The notes beneath the pieces were generated by a model. The model saw only the letters and a program-made list of their open reading frames with translations, was not told the origin of the DNA and ran no database searches. The position numbers and the translations under genes were made by a program. DNA of 64,000 nucleotides from Bacteroides sp. OF04-15BH (GTDB lineage Bacteria > Bacteroidota > Bacteroidia > Bacteroidales > Bacteroidaceae), in contig NZ_QUEM01000020.1 of NCBI RefSeq assembly GCF_003477995.1, positions 1-64,000 on the forward strand, given 5' to 3'. Positions 1-8,808 of the stretch are shown piece by piece (position 1 is the stretch's first letter; every line of letters begins with the position of its first letter).

Positions 1-84
1 ACTAATTTTCAGGCGGTTTTTTAATTCCGCCAACAGGTTCTCCTTTATGATTTTCCTGATGCAAAGAAAGCTATTTTTTTTCAT
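1..84 (-). CDS. Possible 5' end of a divergent gene, cut by the window edge
   Basis: Reading leftwards from an ATG at 84, 28 codons are open to the window edge, beginning MKKNSFLCIRKIIKENLLAE. The segment is Lys-rich and could be the start of a regulator divergent from the efflux operon, but it is too short to place in a family. The start is chosen only because it is the ATG next to the intergenic region. Confidence 0.3.
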   Translation of the reverse strand, partial: MKKNSFLCIRKIIKENLLAELKNRLKIS

Positions 85-105
85 TTGCCAGTGGTATGTT
101 TTTCT

Positions 106-120
106 ATAGAAATGTTCTAT
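106..120. promoter_or_regulatory. Inverted repeat, candidate operator upstream of the efflux operon
   Basis: ATAGAA-ATG-TTCTAT is a perfect 6-bp inverted repeat with a 3-bp spacer. It overlaps a 12-bp palindrome, TTTCTATAGAAA, at 101-112. It lies about 115 bp before the adaptor gene and just outside the possible divergent gene, a usual place for a local repressor to bind. Operator function is inferred from symmetry and position only. Confidence 0.35.
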
Positions 121-235
121 TTGTCCGAAAAAAGAAAAAAGGAACACTTCTGTGGAAGAATTCTTGTTCGCATTCATTGCCAAAGCCCTTTTCTTTGCAT
201 CGGTTTTTAACAAATATCCAAATAACGAGAATGAT

Positions 236-1258
236 ATGAAAAAAAAAGATTGTTTGACGATGCTGGTATTTGCACTGTGTCTGTGCAGTTGCAACAAGGC
301 TACTGAGGTGCCCCAAAAGGCGGAGCCGGTCAAGGTGAAGGTTTTGAAAGTGGGAGCAGCCTCTCAACAGGAAACATGGCGGTTTTCGGGAACCGTGACT
401 GAAGAAAACGGAGGAGCCCTGAGCTTTCCGTTTATGGCCCAGATAGAACAGATTTATGTGGGCATGGGCAGCAAGGTAAAAAAAGGACAGCTGATAGCCC
501 GGGCCAATTCCACGGCCATGAAAAGTGCTCATGAAGCGGCCGTGGCCTCACTCCGTCAGGCCGAGGATGCCTGGAAGCGTATGAAAGAACTTTATGATAA
601 AGGGAGTCTGGCAGAAATCAAGTGGGTGGAAATCCAAAGCAAGCTTGCACAGGCCAGAAGCATGGAAGCCATGGCCCGCAAGAATCTGAACGACTGCAAG
701 CTGTATGCTCCTTATTCGGGAGTGATAGCCGAAAAGGTGGCCGAGGTGGGGCAGAATGTGGCTCCGGGTGCTCCGGTGGTCCGTCTGGTTACCGGCAACA
801 GTCTGGCCATAAAGATTTCAGTGCCTGAGACGGATATTAGCAAGGTATATGAAGGGCAGACTGCCCAAATCATCATTCCGGCACTGGGGCAGGCCCGTCT
901 GACCGGTAACGTCTGTGAGAAAGGTATCCTGGCCAATCCGATGTCGCGCTCTTACGAAGTCAAGATAAAACTTTCGGGAGCGCAGGGCAATGTGCTTCCC
1001 GGCATGGTGGCCGAGGTTTATCTCCCGACAGAGGGAGCTGCACAAAACTATGTGATTCCGGCACGTGTCCTGCAGATTGATGAACAGAACCGCACCTTTG
1101 TATGGCTCAACCAGAAGGGCAAGGCCACAAAACGGGAGATCCGTTGCGGAGAATTCACGTCAAGCGGGGTGACCGTGCTGAGCGGACTGAAGGACGGTGA
1201 CGAAATTATCACCGAAGGGCAGCAGAAAGTCTGCGAGAATACTCCTTTGAGTTTTTAA
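236..1258 (+). CDS. RND efflux periplasmic adaptor lipoprotein (membrane fusion protein)
   Basis: This is the periplasmic adaptor (HlyD/AcrA family) that couples an inner-membrane RND pump to an outer-membrane TolC channel. The 340-residue protein starts at the ATG at 236; an upstream in-frame ATG at 152 would put a non-signal extension before the leader. The N-terminus is a lipoprotein signal with a lipobox-like LCSC near residue 18. The lipoyl-like half follows (GTVTEENGGALSFP, then YVGMGSKVKKGQLIA), then a coiled-coil hairpin at about 100-150 (AAVASLRQAEDAWKRM) and the second lipoyl half (LYAPYSGVIAEKVAEVGQNV). The C-terminal beta domain ends at DGDEIITEGQQ. The pump gene begins 19 bp downstream and a TolC gene follows, so it is the first gene of a tripartite efflux operon. 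The substrate cannot be told from sequence. Confidence 0.93.
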   Translation: MKKKDCLTMLVFALCLCSCNKATEVPQKAEPVKVKVLKVGAASQQETWRFSGTVTEENGGALSFPFMAQIEQIYVGMGSKVKKGQLIARANSTAMKSAHEAAVASLRQAEDAWKRMKELYDKGSLAEIKWVEIQSKLAQARSMEAMARKNLNDCKLYAPYSGVIAEKVAEVGQNVAPGAPVVRLVTGNSLAIKISVPETDISKVYEGQTAQIIIPALGQARLTGNVCEKGILANPMSRSYEVKIKLSGAQGNVLPGMVAEVYLPTEGAAQNYVIPARVLQIDEQNRTFVWLNQKGKATKREIRCGEFTSSGVTVLSGLKDGDEIITEGQQKVCENTPLSF

Positions 1259-1277
1259 TGTAAAAAGGATTTGGATT

Positions 1278-4200
1278 ATGAAAAAGAAACGGAATGTAGT
1301 GGAGTGGGCCATGCATTATCGCCAGATTATCATTCTGGTGACCTGCTGTCTCATTGCCTTTGGAATCTATAGTCTGCCGCAGATGCAGAAGAATGAATTT
1401 CCGAGCTTTACGATCCGTCAGGGTATGGTCATTGCCGTGGCACCCGGAAATACGGTGGAAGAGATGACCGAGCAGGTGACCAAGCCGTTGGAGGATTATA
1501 TCTTTTCGTATAAGGAAGTCAAGAAAGAGAAGACTTTTTCTACCACCCGCGACGGGATGGTCTTTATTCAGGTGGAGCTGAATGATGAGCTGAACGACAA
1601 GGATGCTTTCTGGAGCAAGTTCAAGCATGGCATTGCCGGTTTCAAGGCGCAGCTGCCTTCGAACGTGCTGGCAGTGCAGGTGATGGATGATTTTGGAGAC
1701 ACCTCGGCACTGCTCGTTACGATGGAGAGCCGCGACAAGACCTATCGGGAACTTTCCGACTATATGGACGACCTGCAGGAGCGTTTGCGTAAAATCAACA
1801 GTGTGGGCCGTATGACGGTCAGCGGCGAGCGCAACGAACAGATTTCCATTTATCTGGATCCGGCCCGTCTGGCGCAGTACGGACTGAATGAACAGACCAT
1901 AGGCGCTTCTCTCTTTGCCAAAGGATTTGTTACGACCGGTGGGCGCCTTCAGACACCGGAGTATATCTTGCCGGTGCATGTGGCCCGCACCTATAATACG
2001 ATTTACGACATCGAACAGCAGATTGTGTATGCTGATCCCACCGGACATACGGTGCGTCTGAAGGATGTGGCCCGTGTGGTCCGCGAGTATCCTCATGTCG
2101 ACAGTTATATTAAGAACAACGGTACCAAATGTATTCTGCTCAGCGTGGAAATGAAGCAGGGCAAGAATATTGTGCAGATGGGTGAGGAAGTGAATCGGGT
2201 GATTCAGGATTTCGAGAAGGAACTGCCGTCGGATGTCAAGATCAGCCGTATCACCGATCAGGCACAGGTGGTGGGCGACAGTGTGAACTCCTTCCTGCGT
2301 GAGCTGGTGATTGCCATTGTTGCCGTGGTGATTGTGGTCATGCTGCTCTTGCCGTTGCGGGTAGCTCTGGTGGCTGCATCCACTATTCCCATCACCATCT
2401 TTATCTCTTTGGGACTGTTTTATGCCCTGGGCATAGAACTGAATACGGTGACTCTGGCCGCTCTGATTGTGACTTTAGGTATGATTGTGGACAACTCCAT
2501 AGTCATCATTGACAGTTATCTGGAGCAGATCGGTGAGGGCGTGTCCCGATGGCATGCTTCTGTGGTCAGTGCCACACACTTCTTCCAGTCAATCCTTTCG
2601 GCTACGCTGGCCATCAGTATAACCTTCTTCCCCTTCCTGATGGTCATGAAGGGCATGTTCCATGATTTTCTGGTCAGTTTCCCGTGGGCCATCACGCTCA
2701 TTCTGACCGTTTCATTACTGGTGGCTACATTGCTTGTGCCTTTCATGCAATTCTGGTTCATCCGCAAGCCGGTGGCTCGTAAGGAAAAGGGCTTTTCCAT
2801 TATGGATTGGCTTCAGAAAGGATATAACAAGGTGCTGGATGGCTGTTTTGCCCATCCTTACGTGACTCTTTCCGTGGGTGTCCTTTCTGTTGTGGCCGGA
2901 GCTTTCCTGTTGGGCAAGGTGCCGCAGAAACTGATGCCGGCGGCAGACCGGAACCAGTTTGCCGTAGAGATTTATCTGCCGGTCGGTACGGCTGTGGAGC
3001 AGACACAGGCTGTGGCCGACAGCATGGAGCATATTCTGCGCCGTGATGAGCGCGTCATGTCAGTGACTTCGTTTATCGGTTGCTCATCGCCCCGTTTCCA
3101 TACCGCCTATGCCCCGCAGCTGGGCGGCACGAATTATGCCCAGCTGATTGTCAATACGGCCGGAAACCAGGAAACGGTTGCTTTGCTCGATCACTATGCC
3201 CCTCTGTATACAAATGCCTTCCCTGAGGCACGGGTACGTTTCAAGCAGATCAGTTTCAGCCAGTCGGTCTATCCGTTGGAGCTGCGCTTCAGCGGAAGCA
3301 ATCTGGATTCCTTGCGGTGGACGGCCGATCAGTGCCTTGCTCTTTTGCGCAGCATGCCCGAGGTACAGTTGGCACAAACCAATTTCAGTGAACCGCAGGC
3401 AACTGTTGGAGTGACCTTGAAAGAAGATGAGGCTTCGCGGATGGGCATCAATAATCTGATGCTGGAAACCACTCTTGCCATGCGCTATGGCGACGGAATG
3501 CCGGTGACTCAGGTCTGGGACGGCGACCGCAAGACGGCCGTGACGCTCAAAAGCGAGCATGCCGATAGCTGTACGGTGGCAGACCTGAATGACGAACTGA
3601 TTCCGGTCATCGGAGGTCCGGCCGTTCCTCTGCGCCAGATTGCCATCCTGACCCCCCAAATGCAGAACGGACAGATTGTGCGTCGTAACGGTGTTTATAC
3701 CATCACCGTGATGTCGGATGTGCAGCGCGGAGTTAATGTGGCCGAGTTCACCAAGAAGGTGATGAGTAAGGTCGATGAACTGCATTTGCCGCAGGGTGTG
3801 GAACTGAACTACGGCGGTGATCTGGAACAGGATCAGGAGAATATGCCGTTGATCATGTCGGCCCTGGCCATTGCTGCCTTTATGATCTTCTTTATTCTGT
3901 TAGCCCATTTCAAGAAGATCAGCATCGCGTTCCTGATCTTTTGCAGCATGGTGCTCTGTCTGTTTGGTACGGCAGCCGGTGTGCTGATTCAAGGTGTGGA
4001 ATTTGGTATGACCAGCACCTTGGGTATCATCAGTCTGATGGGTATCATTGTGCGTAACGGTATCATCATGATAGACTATGCCGAGGAGCTCCGTGCCACT
4101 GAAGGAATGCATGTACGTGATGCCATCTATCATTCGGCCCGTCGCCGTATGCGACCGATCTTCCTGACATCGGCTGCCGCCTCTATGGGTGTGATTCCGA

Positions 4201-4367
4201 TGATCTTGGGCAAGAGCGGTTTGTGGATGCCTATGGGCACGGTGATCTGTTACGGTACACTGATTACCATGCTTTTATTGCTTACCGTGCTCCCCGTCAG
4301 CTATATGCTGATGTTCCGCGGAAGTACGAAGAAACGCGCGCTGAACGAAGCGTTGGAAAAGATTTGA
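1278..4367 (+). CDS. RND-family efflux pump, inner-membrane permease
   Basis: This is a proton-driven resistance-nodulation-division pump of the AcrB/MexB superfamily. At 1029 residues it is full length. A first transmembrane helix follows the cytoplasmic start (YRQIIILVTCCLIAFGIYSL). Two large periplasmic loops are each followed by a helix bundle (about 335-480 and 850-1015). The helix-4 relay motif reads GMIVDNSIVIID, keeping the first Asp (D405) but with Asn at the second position, as in several non-AcrB RND branches. The second half carries the matching GIISLMGIIVRNGIIMIDYAEE. It lies between adaptor and TolC genes with gaps of 19 and 22 bp. Multidrug export is the likely role; metal or other export cannot be excluded. 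Confidence 0.94.
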   Translation: MKKKRNVVEWAMHYRQIIILVTCCLIAFGIYSLPQMQKNEFPSFTIRQGMVIAVAPGNTVEEMTEQVTKPLEDYIFSYKEVKKEKTFSTTRDGMVFIQVELNDELNDKDAFWSKFKHGIAGFKAQLPSNVLAVQVMDDFGDTSALLVTMESRDKTYRELSDYMDDLQERLRKINSVGRMTVSGERNEQISIYLDPARLAQYGLNEQTIGASLFAKGFVTTGGRLQTPEYILPVHVARTYNTIYDIEQQIVYADPTGHTVRLKDVARVVREYPHVDSYIKNNGTKCILLSVEMKQGKNIVQMGEEVNRVIQDFEKELPSDVKISRITDQAQVVGDSVNSFLRELVIAIVAVVIVVMLLLPLRVALVAASTIPITIFISLGLFYALGIELNTVTLAALIVTLGMIVDNSIVIIDSYLEQIGEGVSRWHASVVSATHFFQSILSATLAISITFFPFLMVMKGMFHDFLVSFPWAITLILTVSLLVATLLVPFMQFWFIRKPVARKEKGFSIMDWLQKGYNKVLDGCFAHPYVTLSVGVLSVVAGAFLLGKVPQKLMPAADRNQFAVEIYLPVGTAVEQTQAVADSMEHILRRDERVMSVTSFIGCSSPRFHTAYAPQLGGTNYAQLIVNTAGNQETVALLDHYAPLYTNAFPEARVRFKQISFSQSVYPLELRFSGSNLDSLRWTADQCLALLRSMPEVQLAQTNFSEPQATVGVTLKEDEASRMGINNLMLETTLAMRYGDGMPVTQVWDGDRKTAVTLKSEHADSCTVADLNDELIPVIGGPAVPLRQIAILTPQMQNGQIVRRNGVYTITVMSDVQRGVNVAEFTKKVMSKVDELHLPQGVELNYGGDLEQDQENMPLIMSALAIAAFMIFFILLAHFKKISIAFLIFCSMVLCLFGTAAGVLIQGVEFGMTSTLGIISLMGIIVRNGIIMIDYAEELRATEGMHVRDAIYHSARRRMRPIFLTSAAASMGVIPMILGKSGLWMPMGTVICYGTLITMLLLLTVLPVSYMLMFRGSTKKRALNEALEKI

Positions 4368-4389
4368 TGATGTAAAAACAAATGAATTT

Positions 4390-5673
4390 ATGAAACCGAA
4401 CTATAAATTGTTGCTGCTATCCGGAGTATTGTGTTGTGCGAATATCCGTATGGCTTCGGCACAAAAAGCCTATACTCTGGATGAATGCGTGCAAAAGGCA
4501 CTGACAAACAATGTGCGGGTCAAGAATGCGCAGAATGAACTTGCCATGGCGCAGGAAGACAGCAAGGAAGCCTTTACGAAATATTTTCCGAGTGTAAGTG
4601 CGGCGGCCGGAGGATTTATTTCCGATAAGGGACTGGCCAAGATGGAACTGGCTCCGGGCATGAGCATGACCATGCTCAAGAATGGAGTAACGGGCAGTGT
4701 CACAGCGGCCTTGCCTTTGTTTACCGGTGGCCAGATTGTAAATGGAAACAAGCTGGCTCATACCGGCGAAGAAGTGAAACGGTTGCAGATGAATCTTTCG
4801 GAAAAGGAAGTGGAGCTCACCGTGCAGCGCTACTTTTGGCAATGTGTGGTGCTGGAAGAGAAACTGAAAACCATATCCGAGGTGGAGCAACAGCTGGGAA
4901 GTATCCTGAAGGACGTGCAGGCATCGGTCGAAGCCGGCATGACCACACGCAATGATCTGCTTCAGGTGGAGTTGAAACAGAACGAAACCCTGAGCGGGAA
5001 ACTGCAAGTGCAGAATTCTCTGGCTCTGAGCAAGGATATGCTGGCGCAGTATATGGGATACGCGGACGACAGCATACGGATCGTTTCACCGGTATTGTAT
5101 ACTGCCTTGACGCCTCCCGACAGTCTGCGTTGTGACCATCAGGCCGCTTTGTTGCAGACCGATGAGTTCGCGCTTTTGCAGCAGAACATCAAAGCCAGCG
5201 AGCTGCAATATAAAATGACACTGGGCAAGAATATGCCTTCTGTGGCTATCGGGGGCGGATATGCGTACCATAATTTTCTGGAGAAGGATCATCCTTTTTG
5301 GGTGGGCTTTGCTACGGTAAATGTTCCGATTACCGGATGGTGGGGCGGATCGCACGCGCTGCGGAAGCAGAAGTTGCAGTTGGAAAATGCCCGTAACAAC
5401 CTGACCGACCAGAGTGAGATGCTGGTCATCCGTATGCAGCATGTGTGGAATGAACTGAATGATGCCTATCAGCAGACACAGATAGCCCGTCTGTCCATCG
5501 GAAAATCAGAAGAAAACCTGCGTATGAATCAGGATTTCTATGATGCCGGAACGTCAACGATGACGGATCTGCTTCAGGCGCAGACAATCTATCAGCAGAG
5601 CCGTGACCAGTATGTGGAGGCTTGTATGCAATATGAGTTGAAGAAGAGAGAGTATATTCAGATTACCCGCTGA
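4390..5673 (+). CDS. TolC-family outer-membrane efflux protein
   Basis: This is the outer-membrane channel of the efflux system. The 427-residue protein has a signal peptide (LLLLSGVLCCANIRMASAQ, cleaved about residue 25). Two TolC repeats follow: YTLDECVQKALTNNVRVKNA starts the first, and the second begins near residue 260 (LLQQNIKASELQYKMTLGKNMPSVAIGGGY). Long amphipathic helices fit the alpha-barrel, and the family's C-terminal pattern is present (YDAGTSTMTDLLQAQTIYQQ). It has no lipobox Cys at the leader end. It is the last gene of the operon and a strong terminator follows at 5678. Confidence 0.93.
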   Translation: MKPNYKLLLLSGVLCCANIRMASAQKAYTLDECVQKALTNNVRVKNAQNELAMAQEDSKEAFTKYFPSVSAAAGGFISDKGLAKMELAPGMSMTMLKNGVTGSVTAALPLFTGGQIVNGNKLAHTGEEVKRLQMNLSEKEVELTVQRYFWQCVVLEEKLKTISEVEQQLGSILKDVQASVEAGMTTRNDLLQVELKQNETLSGKLQVQNSLALSKDMLAQYMGYADDSIRIVSPVLYTALTPPDSLRCDHQAALLQTDEFALLQQNIKASELQYKMTLGKNMPSVAIGGGYAYHNFLEKDHPFWVGFATVNVPITGWWGGSHALRKQKLQLENARNNLTDQSEMLVIRMQHVWNELNDAYQQTQIARLSIGKSEENLRMNQDFYDAGTSTMTDLLQAQTIYQQSRDQYVEACMQYELKKREYIQITR

Positions 5674-5677
5674 TAGA

Positions 5678-5738
5678 AGTCGGAACCGTATGCCTGAAAC
5701 CGTGATGGAAAATAGGCATGCAGTTCCGACTGTTTTTT
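5678..5738 (+). terminator. Intrinsic terminator of the RND operon
   Basis: A long hairpin has arms AGTCGGAACCGTATGCCT and AGGCATGCAGTTCCGACT (one mismatch), followed by TGTTTTTTG. It begins 5 bp after the TolC stop. Confidence 0.85.
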
Positions 5739-5770
5739 GTTTTTACGATATCGGAATGCATATAAATGAT

Positions 5771-5778
5771 TAACTTTG
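5771..5778 (+). promoter_or_regulatory. Bacteroides-type -7 box upstream of the EFR1-like gene
   Basis: TAACTTTG matches TAnnTTTG. No TTTG sits at the expected -33 spacing. The implied leader is roughly 105 nt, and I see no known riboswitch in it. Confidence 0.5.
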
Positions 5779-5892
5779 CATGAAAAGAAAAACATGCCGG
5801 TATGAAAACAGGGAGGACAGCTTTGTAGTCCTTGATTGAAAGTATGTAAGAGTATTGCAGATTAATGAATAAATAGAAATAGGAGAAGGTTT

Positions 5893-6654
5893 ATGTTTTA
5901 TAATATTTGTTTCAGTCCTACGGGTGGTACTCAGAAGGTGGCCGACATTTTGGCCAATGAATGTGCCGGAGATAAGAAGGTGATCGATCTGACAGACAGA
6001 ACACGGAATTTTGGGGGAATCTCACTTTCCGGAGATGATGTGGCCCTGATTGCGGTACCCTCTTATAGCGGCCGTGTTCCCGCCATTGCCGTGAAGCGTA
6101 TTGCCGCCATTAACGGGAATGGAGCCAAAGCGGTTCTGGTTTGCGTTTATGGAAACCGGGCCTATGAAGATACGTTGACCGAGCTGCGCGATACGGCCAC
6201 CAAAGCCGGATTCCGCGTGATTGCCTCAGTGGCAGCAGTTGCCGAGCATTCCATCTTGCGGAATTTTGCGCAGGGCAGACCTGATGAGGCAGACCGGAAA
6301 CAACTGATTGAGTTTGCGGAACAGATTCGTGGCAAACTGCTTTCGGGAAATGCCACCGAGCCCAATATTCCCGGGAACCGTCCTTATCGTAAAATCAGCG
6401 CTACGGGAATGATACCGAAAGCTACCCGTGCCTGTACGAATTGTGGACTTTGCGCCAGAAAATGTCCGGTTGGTGCCATTGACGGGAATGATTTTCATCA
6501 TATCGACCGTGAGGCTTGTATTTCGTGCATGCGATGTGTTGCCATCTGTCCTCAGAAAGCACGCAAGGTAAGCCCGTTGATGTTGTTCCTGGGCAAAATG
6601 ATGTTGAATAAAGCCTGCTCCAAACGCAAGGAAAATGAGCTGTATCTTTATTAA
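5893..6654 (+). CDS. EFR1-type flavodoxin/ferredoxin fusion protein
   Basis: This cytoplasmic 253-residue electron-transfer protein combines an N-terminal flavodoxin-like FMN domain (FSPTGGTQKVADIL at 7-20, a phosphate-binding loop) with a C-terminal bacterial ferredoxin domain. Two 4Fe-4S motifs are visible: C181-x2-C-x2-C-x3-C (CTNCGLCARKCP) and C209-x2-C-x2-C-x3-C (CISCMRCVAICP). This is the EFR1 (4Fe-4S, flavodoxin-fold) architecture common in anaerobes. The redox partner is unknown. The gene is monocistronic, with its own -7 box and terminator. Confidence 0.9.
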   Translation: MFYNICFSPTGGTQKVADILANECAGDKKVIDLTDRTRNFGGISLSGDDVALIAVPSYSGRVPAIAVKRIAAINGNGAKAVLVCVYGNRAYEDTLTELRDTATKAGFRVIASVAAVAEHSILRNFAQGRPDEADRKQLIEFAEQIRGKLLSGNATEPNIPGNRPYRKISATGMIPKATRACTNCGLCARKCPVGAIDGNDFHHIDREACISCMRCVAICPQKARKVSPLMLFLGKMMLNKACSKRKENELYLY

Positions 6655-6682
6655 TGGGCAGACAGAATCGGGGATTTAAAAT

Positions 6683-6722
6683 AAGGAGAGGGAAGACAGC
6701 AATTGTTTTCCCTCTCCTTTTT
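6683..6722 (+). terminator. Intrinsic terminator after the EFR1-like gene
   Basis: The stem AAGGAGAGGGAA / TTCCCTCTCCTT runs into TTTTTG. It lies between two convergent genes. The U-run favours the plus strand. Confidence 0.75.
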
Positions 6723-6746
6723 GTCATAAAGAAATATCTTTATGGG

Positions 6747-7679
6747 TTATTTAATATAGGTATGGTAGTGCTGCAGAAAATTCCGGAATCTCTTGGAGTG
6801 TAAGAACATCTTTTCAAACAACAGGATACCCAGTAGGGCGCAGCCGATACCCAACAGGACATCAATGACATAATGATGACCGGAATAAATGGCTGTTCCC
6901 CAGATGCCAACCATGATCACGGCAAAGCAGCTGCACAGCCACACCGGGCAGTGTCCTTTAAGGGCATAGTATAAAGTAACGACCATATAGGCGGAATGCA
7001 ATGAGGGCAGAGCCGCAAAGACATTGGAGTTGCGCCCGTAAATGGATTCAAAAATGGGTAATCCGACCAGCTGATCGAACCGTCCCAGACCGCCCACATG
7101 CCCCGGAGTATTCATGATAGGCTCGAATCCATACTCCATGACATACCAGGGTGGGGCGGCCGGATGAATGTAATATCCGGCGAATCCCAGAAGATTGACC
7201 AACAGGAATACCAGGGAGAAATGAAGATAGAGCTTGCGGTGTTGCTTGAAATACAGTCCGATGCCGAAAGCGATAGGCACCGGTACCCAGCAAAGGTAGA
7301 AGAATCCGGCCAGCAGATCGGCTATGGCATGATGGTGTGTGGAGAAATATTCGCAAAGAGTGATGCGGGTACCTTCCGACCACACGCCGAAACATTCTTT
7401 CTCGGTTTCATAAAGACCGCGTATGTCTATGGGGTTGACTTCATAATTGGGGCAGATGCGCATCCAGTCGTATGAAATGGCAAAGACGATGAAGGGCAGC
7501 AAGGCAACAGCCAGTTTCCGGCTCTCTCTGCTCCAGAGGAACAGAGCCAGAAACATGGCGGTGATCAGAAAATGGTCTCCGCGCAGGCCGACAAACAGAC
7601 CGGTTGCGGTCAGATACAGAAGAATCAGGATACCGGCCCATATACATTCTGACTTGTTGGGGAGTTGAGGATATTTCAT
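6747..7679 (-). CDS. Aur1-like PAP2-family enzyme, probable inositol phosphorylceramide synthase
   Basis: This polytopic membrane enzyme is predicted to move phosphoinositol from phosphatidylinositol to ceramide. The start at 7679 is set by an ATGA overlap with the upstream stop, giving 310 residues. The motifs match yeast Aur1 rather than soluble PAP2 enzymes: PAAPPWY at 183-189, PSLHSAY with H228, and GHHYVID at 267-273 with the catalytic-type His and Asp. There are about six hydrophobic helices. It is the last gene of the inositol-lipid operon, the same place as the enzyme proposed for this step in Bacteroides thetaiotaomicron (gene order recalled, not checked). The function is inferred from motifs plus neighbours; a generic lipid phosphatase is the main alternative. 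Confidence 0.85.
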   Translation of the reverse strand: MKYPQLPNKSECIWAGILILLYLTATGLFVGLRGDHFLITAMFLALFLWSRESRKLAVALLPFIVFAISYDWMRICPNYEVNPIDIRGLYETEKECFGVWSEGTRITLCEYFSTHHHAIADLLAGFFYLCWVPVPIAFGIGLYFKQHRKLYLHFSLVFLLVNLLGFAGYYIHPAAPPWYVMEYGFEPIMNTPGHVGGLGRFDQLVGLPIFESIYGRNSNVFAALPSLHSAYMVVTLYYALKGHCPVWLCSCFAVIMVGIWGTAIYSGHHYVIDVLLGIGCALLGILLFEKMFLHSKRFRNFLQHYHTYIK

Positions 7680-8329
7680 TGTTTCTGGTTTAATTCGTGT
7701 TTGCAATGCTGGATGCGTACCATAGCCGTCCAGTTAGCCAGCACGGCAATGAGTCCCATGGGAATAATCAGCAGATAGATGGAAGGGAAGGAACAACCTT
7801 GGCAGATGCCGCACAGGATACAGCCCAAAGCGGTGAGGACTACCCGTTCGGGGCGTTGCATCAGACCGGTCTTACAGCTGATGCCTAAGCCTTCGGCACG
7901 TGCACGCACGTAGCTGACCATGATGGAGCCGACCAGAGCAAGCGCTGTAAGCACGGCACTCCAGAAATATTGATGCAAAAGCAAGAAAAACAAAATGCCA
8001 AAGAGAGTCACCAGCTCGCTGTAACGGTCCAGTACAGAGTCGTAAAGGGCACCGAAGGTGGAGCACATATTCCCTTGACGGGCCAGACGGCCGTCCATCA
8101 TGTCGAACAGACCGGCAAAAAGAAGGATGGCTCCTCCCCAGCCGACATACGTGAGTCCGCTGTCTGTCTCCTGAAAGCCGCCTGCAATAAACAGCACAGC
8201 CGCCAGGGTGTTAAACAGGAATCCCAGTGTGGTGACCGTATTGGGGGTGATTCCGATGCGGATCAGGGTCCGGATGAGCGGATTGGTGATTCTGTAAATC
8301 AGTTGTTGTAGATAATCTCTGTAGTTCAT
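7676..8329 (-). CDS. CDP-alcohol phosphatidyltransferase, probable phosphatidylinositol-phosphate synthase
   Basis: This is predicted to join CDP-diacylglycerol and inositol phosphate to make phosphatidylinositol phosphate. The full family signature is present: D76-x2-D79-G80-x2-A83-R84-x8-G93-x3-D97-x3-D101 (FDMMDGRLAR ... FGALYDSVLD), whose Asp residues bind the metal and CDP-lipid. There are five to six hydrophobic helices in 217 residues. The start at 8329 is fixed by an ATGA overlap with the GtrA stop; a longer reading to 8545 lies inside gtrA in another frame and is rejected. Four-base overlaps on both sides suggest translational coupling. The neighbouring inositol-phosphate synthase and PgpA-like phosphatase support an inositol-phosphate acceptor over glycerol phosphate or serine. 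Confidence 0.9.
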   Translation of the reverse strand: MNYRDYLQQLIYRITNPLIRTLIRIGITPNTVTTLGFLFNTLAAVLFIAGGFQETDSGLTYVGWGGAILLFAGLFDMMDGRLARQGNMCSTFGALYDSVLDRYSELVTLFGILFFLLLHQYFWSAVLTALALVGSIMVSYVRARAEGLGISCKTGLMQRPERVVLTALGCILCGICQGCSFPSIYLLIIPMGLIAVLANWTAMVRIQHCKHELNQKQ

Positions 8330-8808
8330 GAGTCTTGAATAGGTTTTGTTTGATGAATCTGATAGACAAAGAACTGCTGCATGGGATAGTTCCAGAAAAG
8401 CGCACAAACTACGGATACGGCGATTCTGGAAATCAGGAATATCTGTTCCGGACTGTTCGTGAGAAAAGTGCCGCCTCCGGCCTGGAGCCAGAAGTTGCCC
8501 AGCAGAGTGGTGCCGCCGGTGTTCCATAAAAGACTGACAATCCATACGAACAGATAACGCAATGCTATGTGCAGTTTATGCCCCTGACGAACCCGGAATA
8601 CCCATTTGTAATTGATGATGCAATTGCATATTCCGCCCGCAAGGCAACCTGTGCCGGTGGAATATACATAAGGCAATGAGGTGCCATGAAGCATCAGGGC
8701 GGTAACCAGATAGTCCGTGCCGGTGGCTATAAGTGCGGAACATTGCGCTCTGAAAAAACAGCAGATCCTGTTGTATATTTTCTTATTTAGAAACAAAAAG
8801 TGATCCAT
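8326..8808 (-). CDS. GtrA-family small membrane protein
   Basis: This 160-residue protein has four hydrophobic segments and a GtrA/DPMS-type start (IRCxxRAQxxALIATGTDYLVTAL-like, about 15-40). GtrA proteins are thought to help move polyprenyl-linked sugars or other lipid headgroups across the inner membrane. Position between the phosphatase and the phosphatidyltransferase suggests a lipid-flipping or scaffold role in inositol-lipid synthesis, which is inference. An ATG at 8826 is an alternative start; 8808 overlaps the upstream gene less. Confidence 0.8.
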   Translation of the reverse strand: MDHFLFLNKKIYNRICCFFRAQCSALIATGTDYLVTALMLHGTSLPYVYSTGTGCLAGGICNCIINYKWVFRVRQGHKLHIALRYLFVWIVSLLWNTGGTTLLGNFWLQAGGGTFLTNSPEQIFLISRIAVSVVCALFWNYPMQQFFVYQIHQTKPIQDS

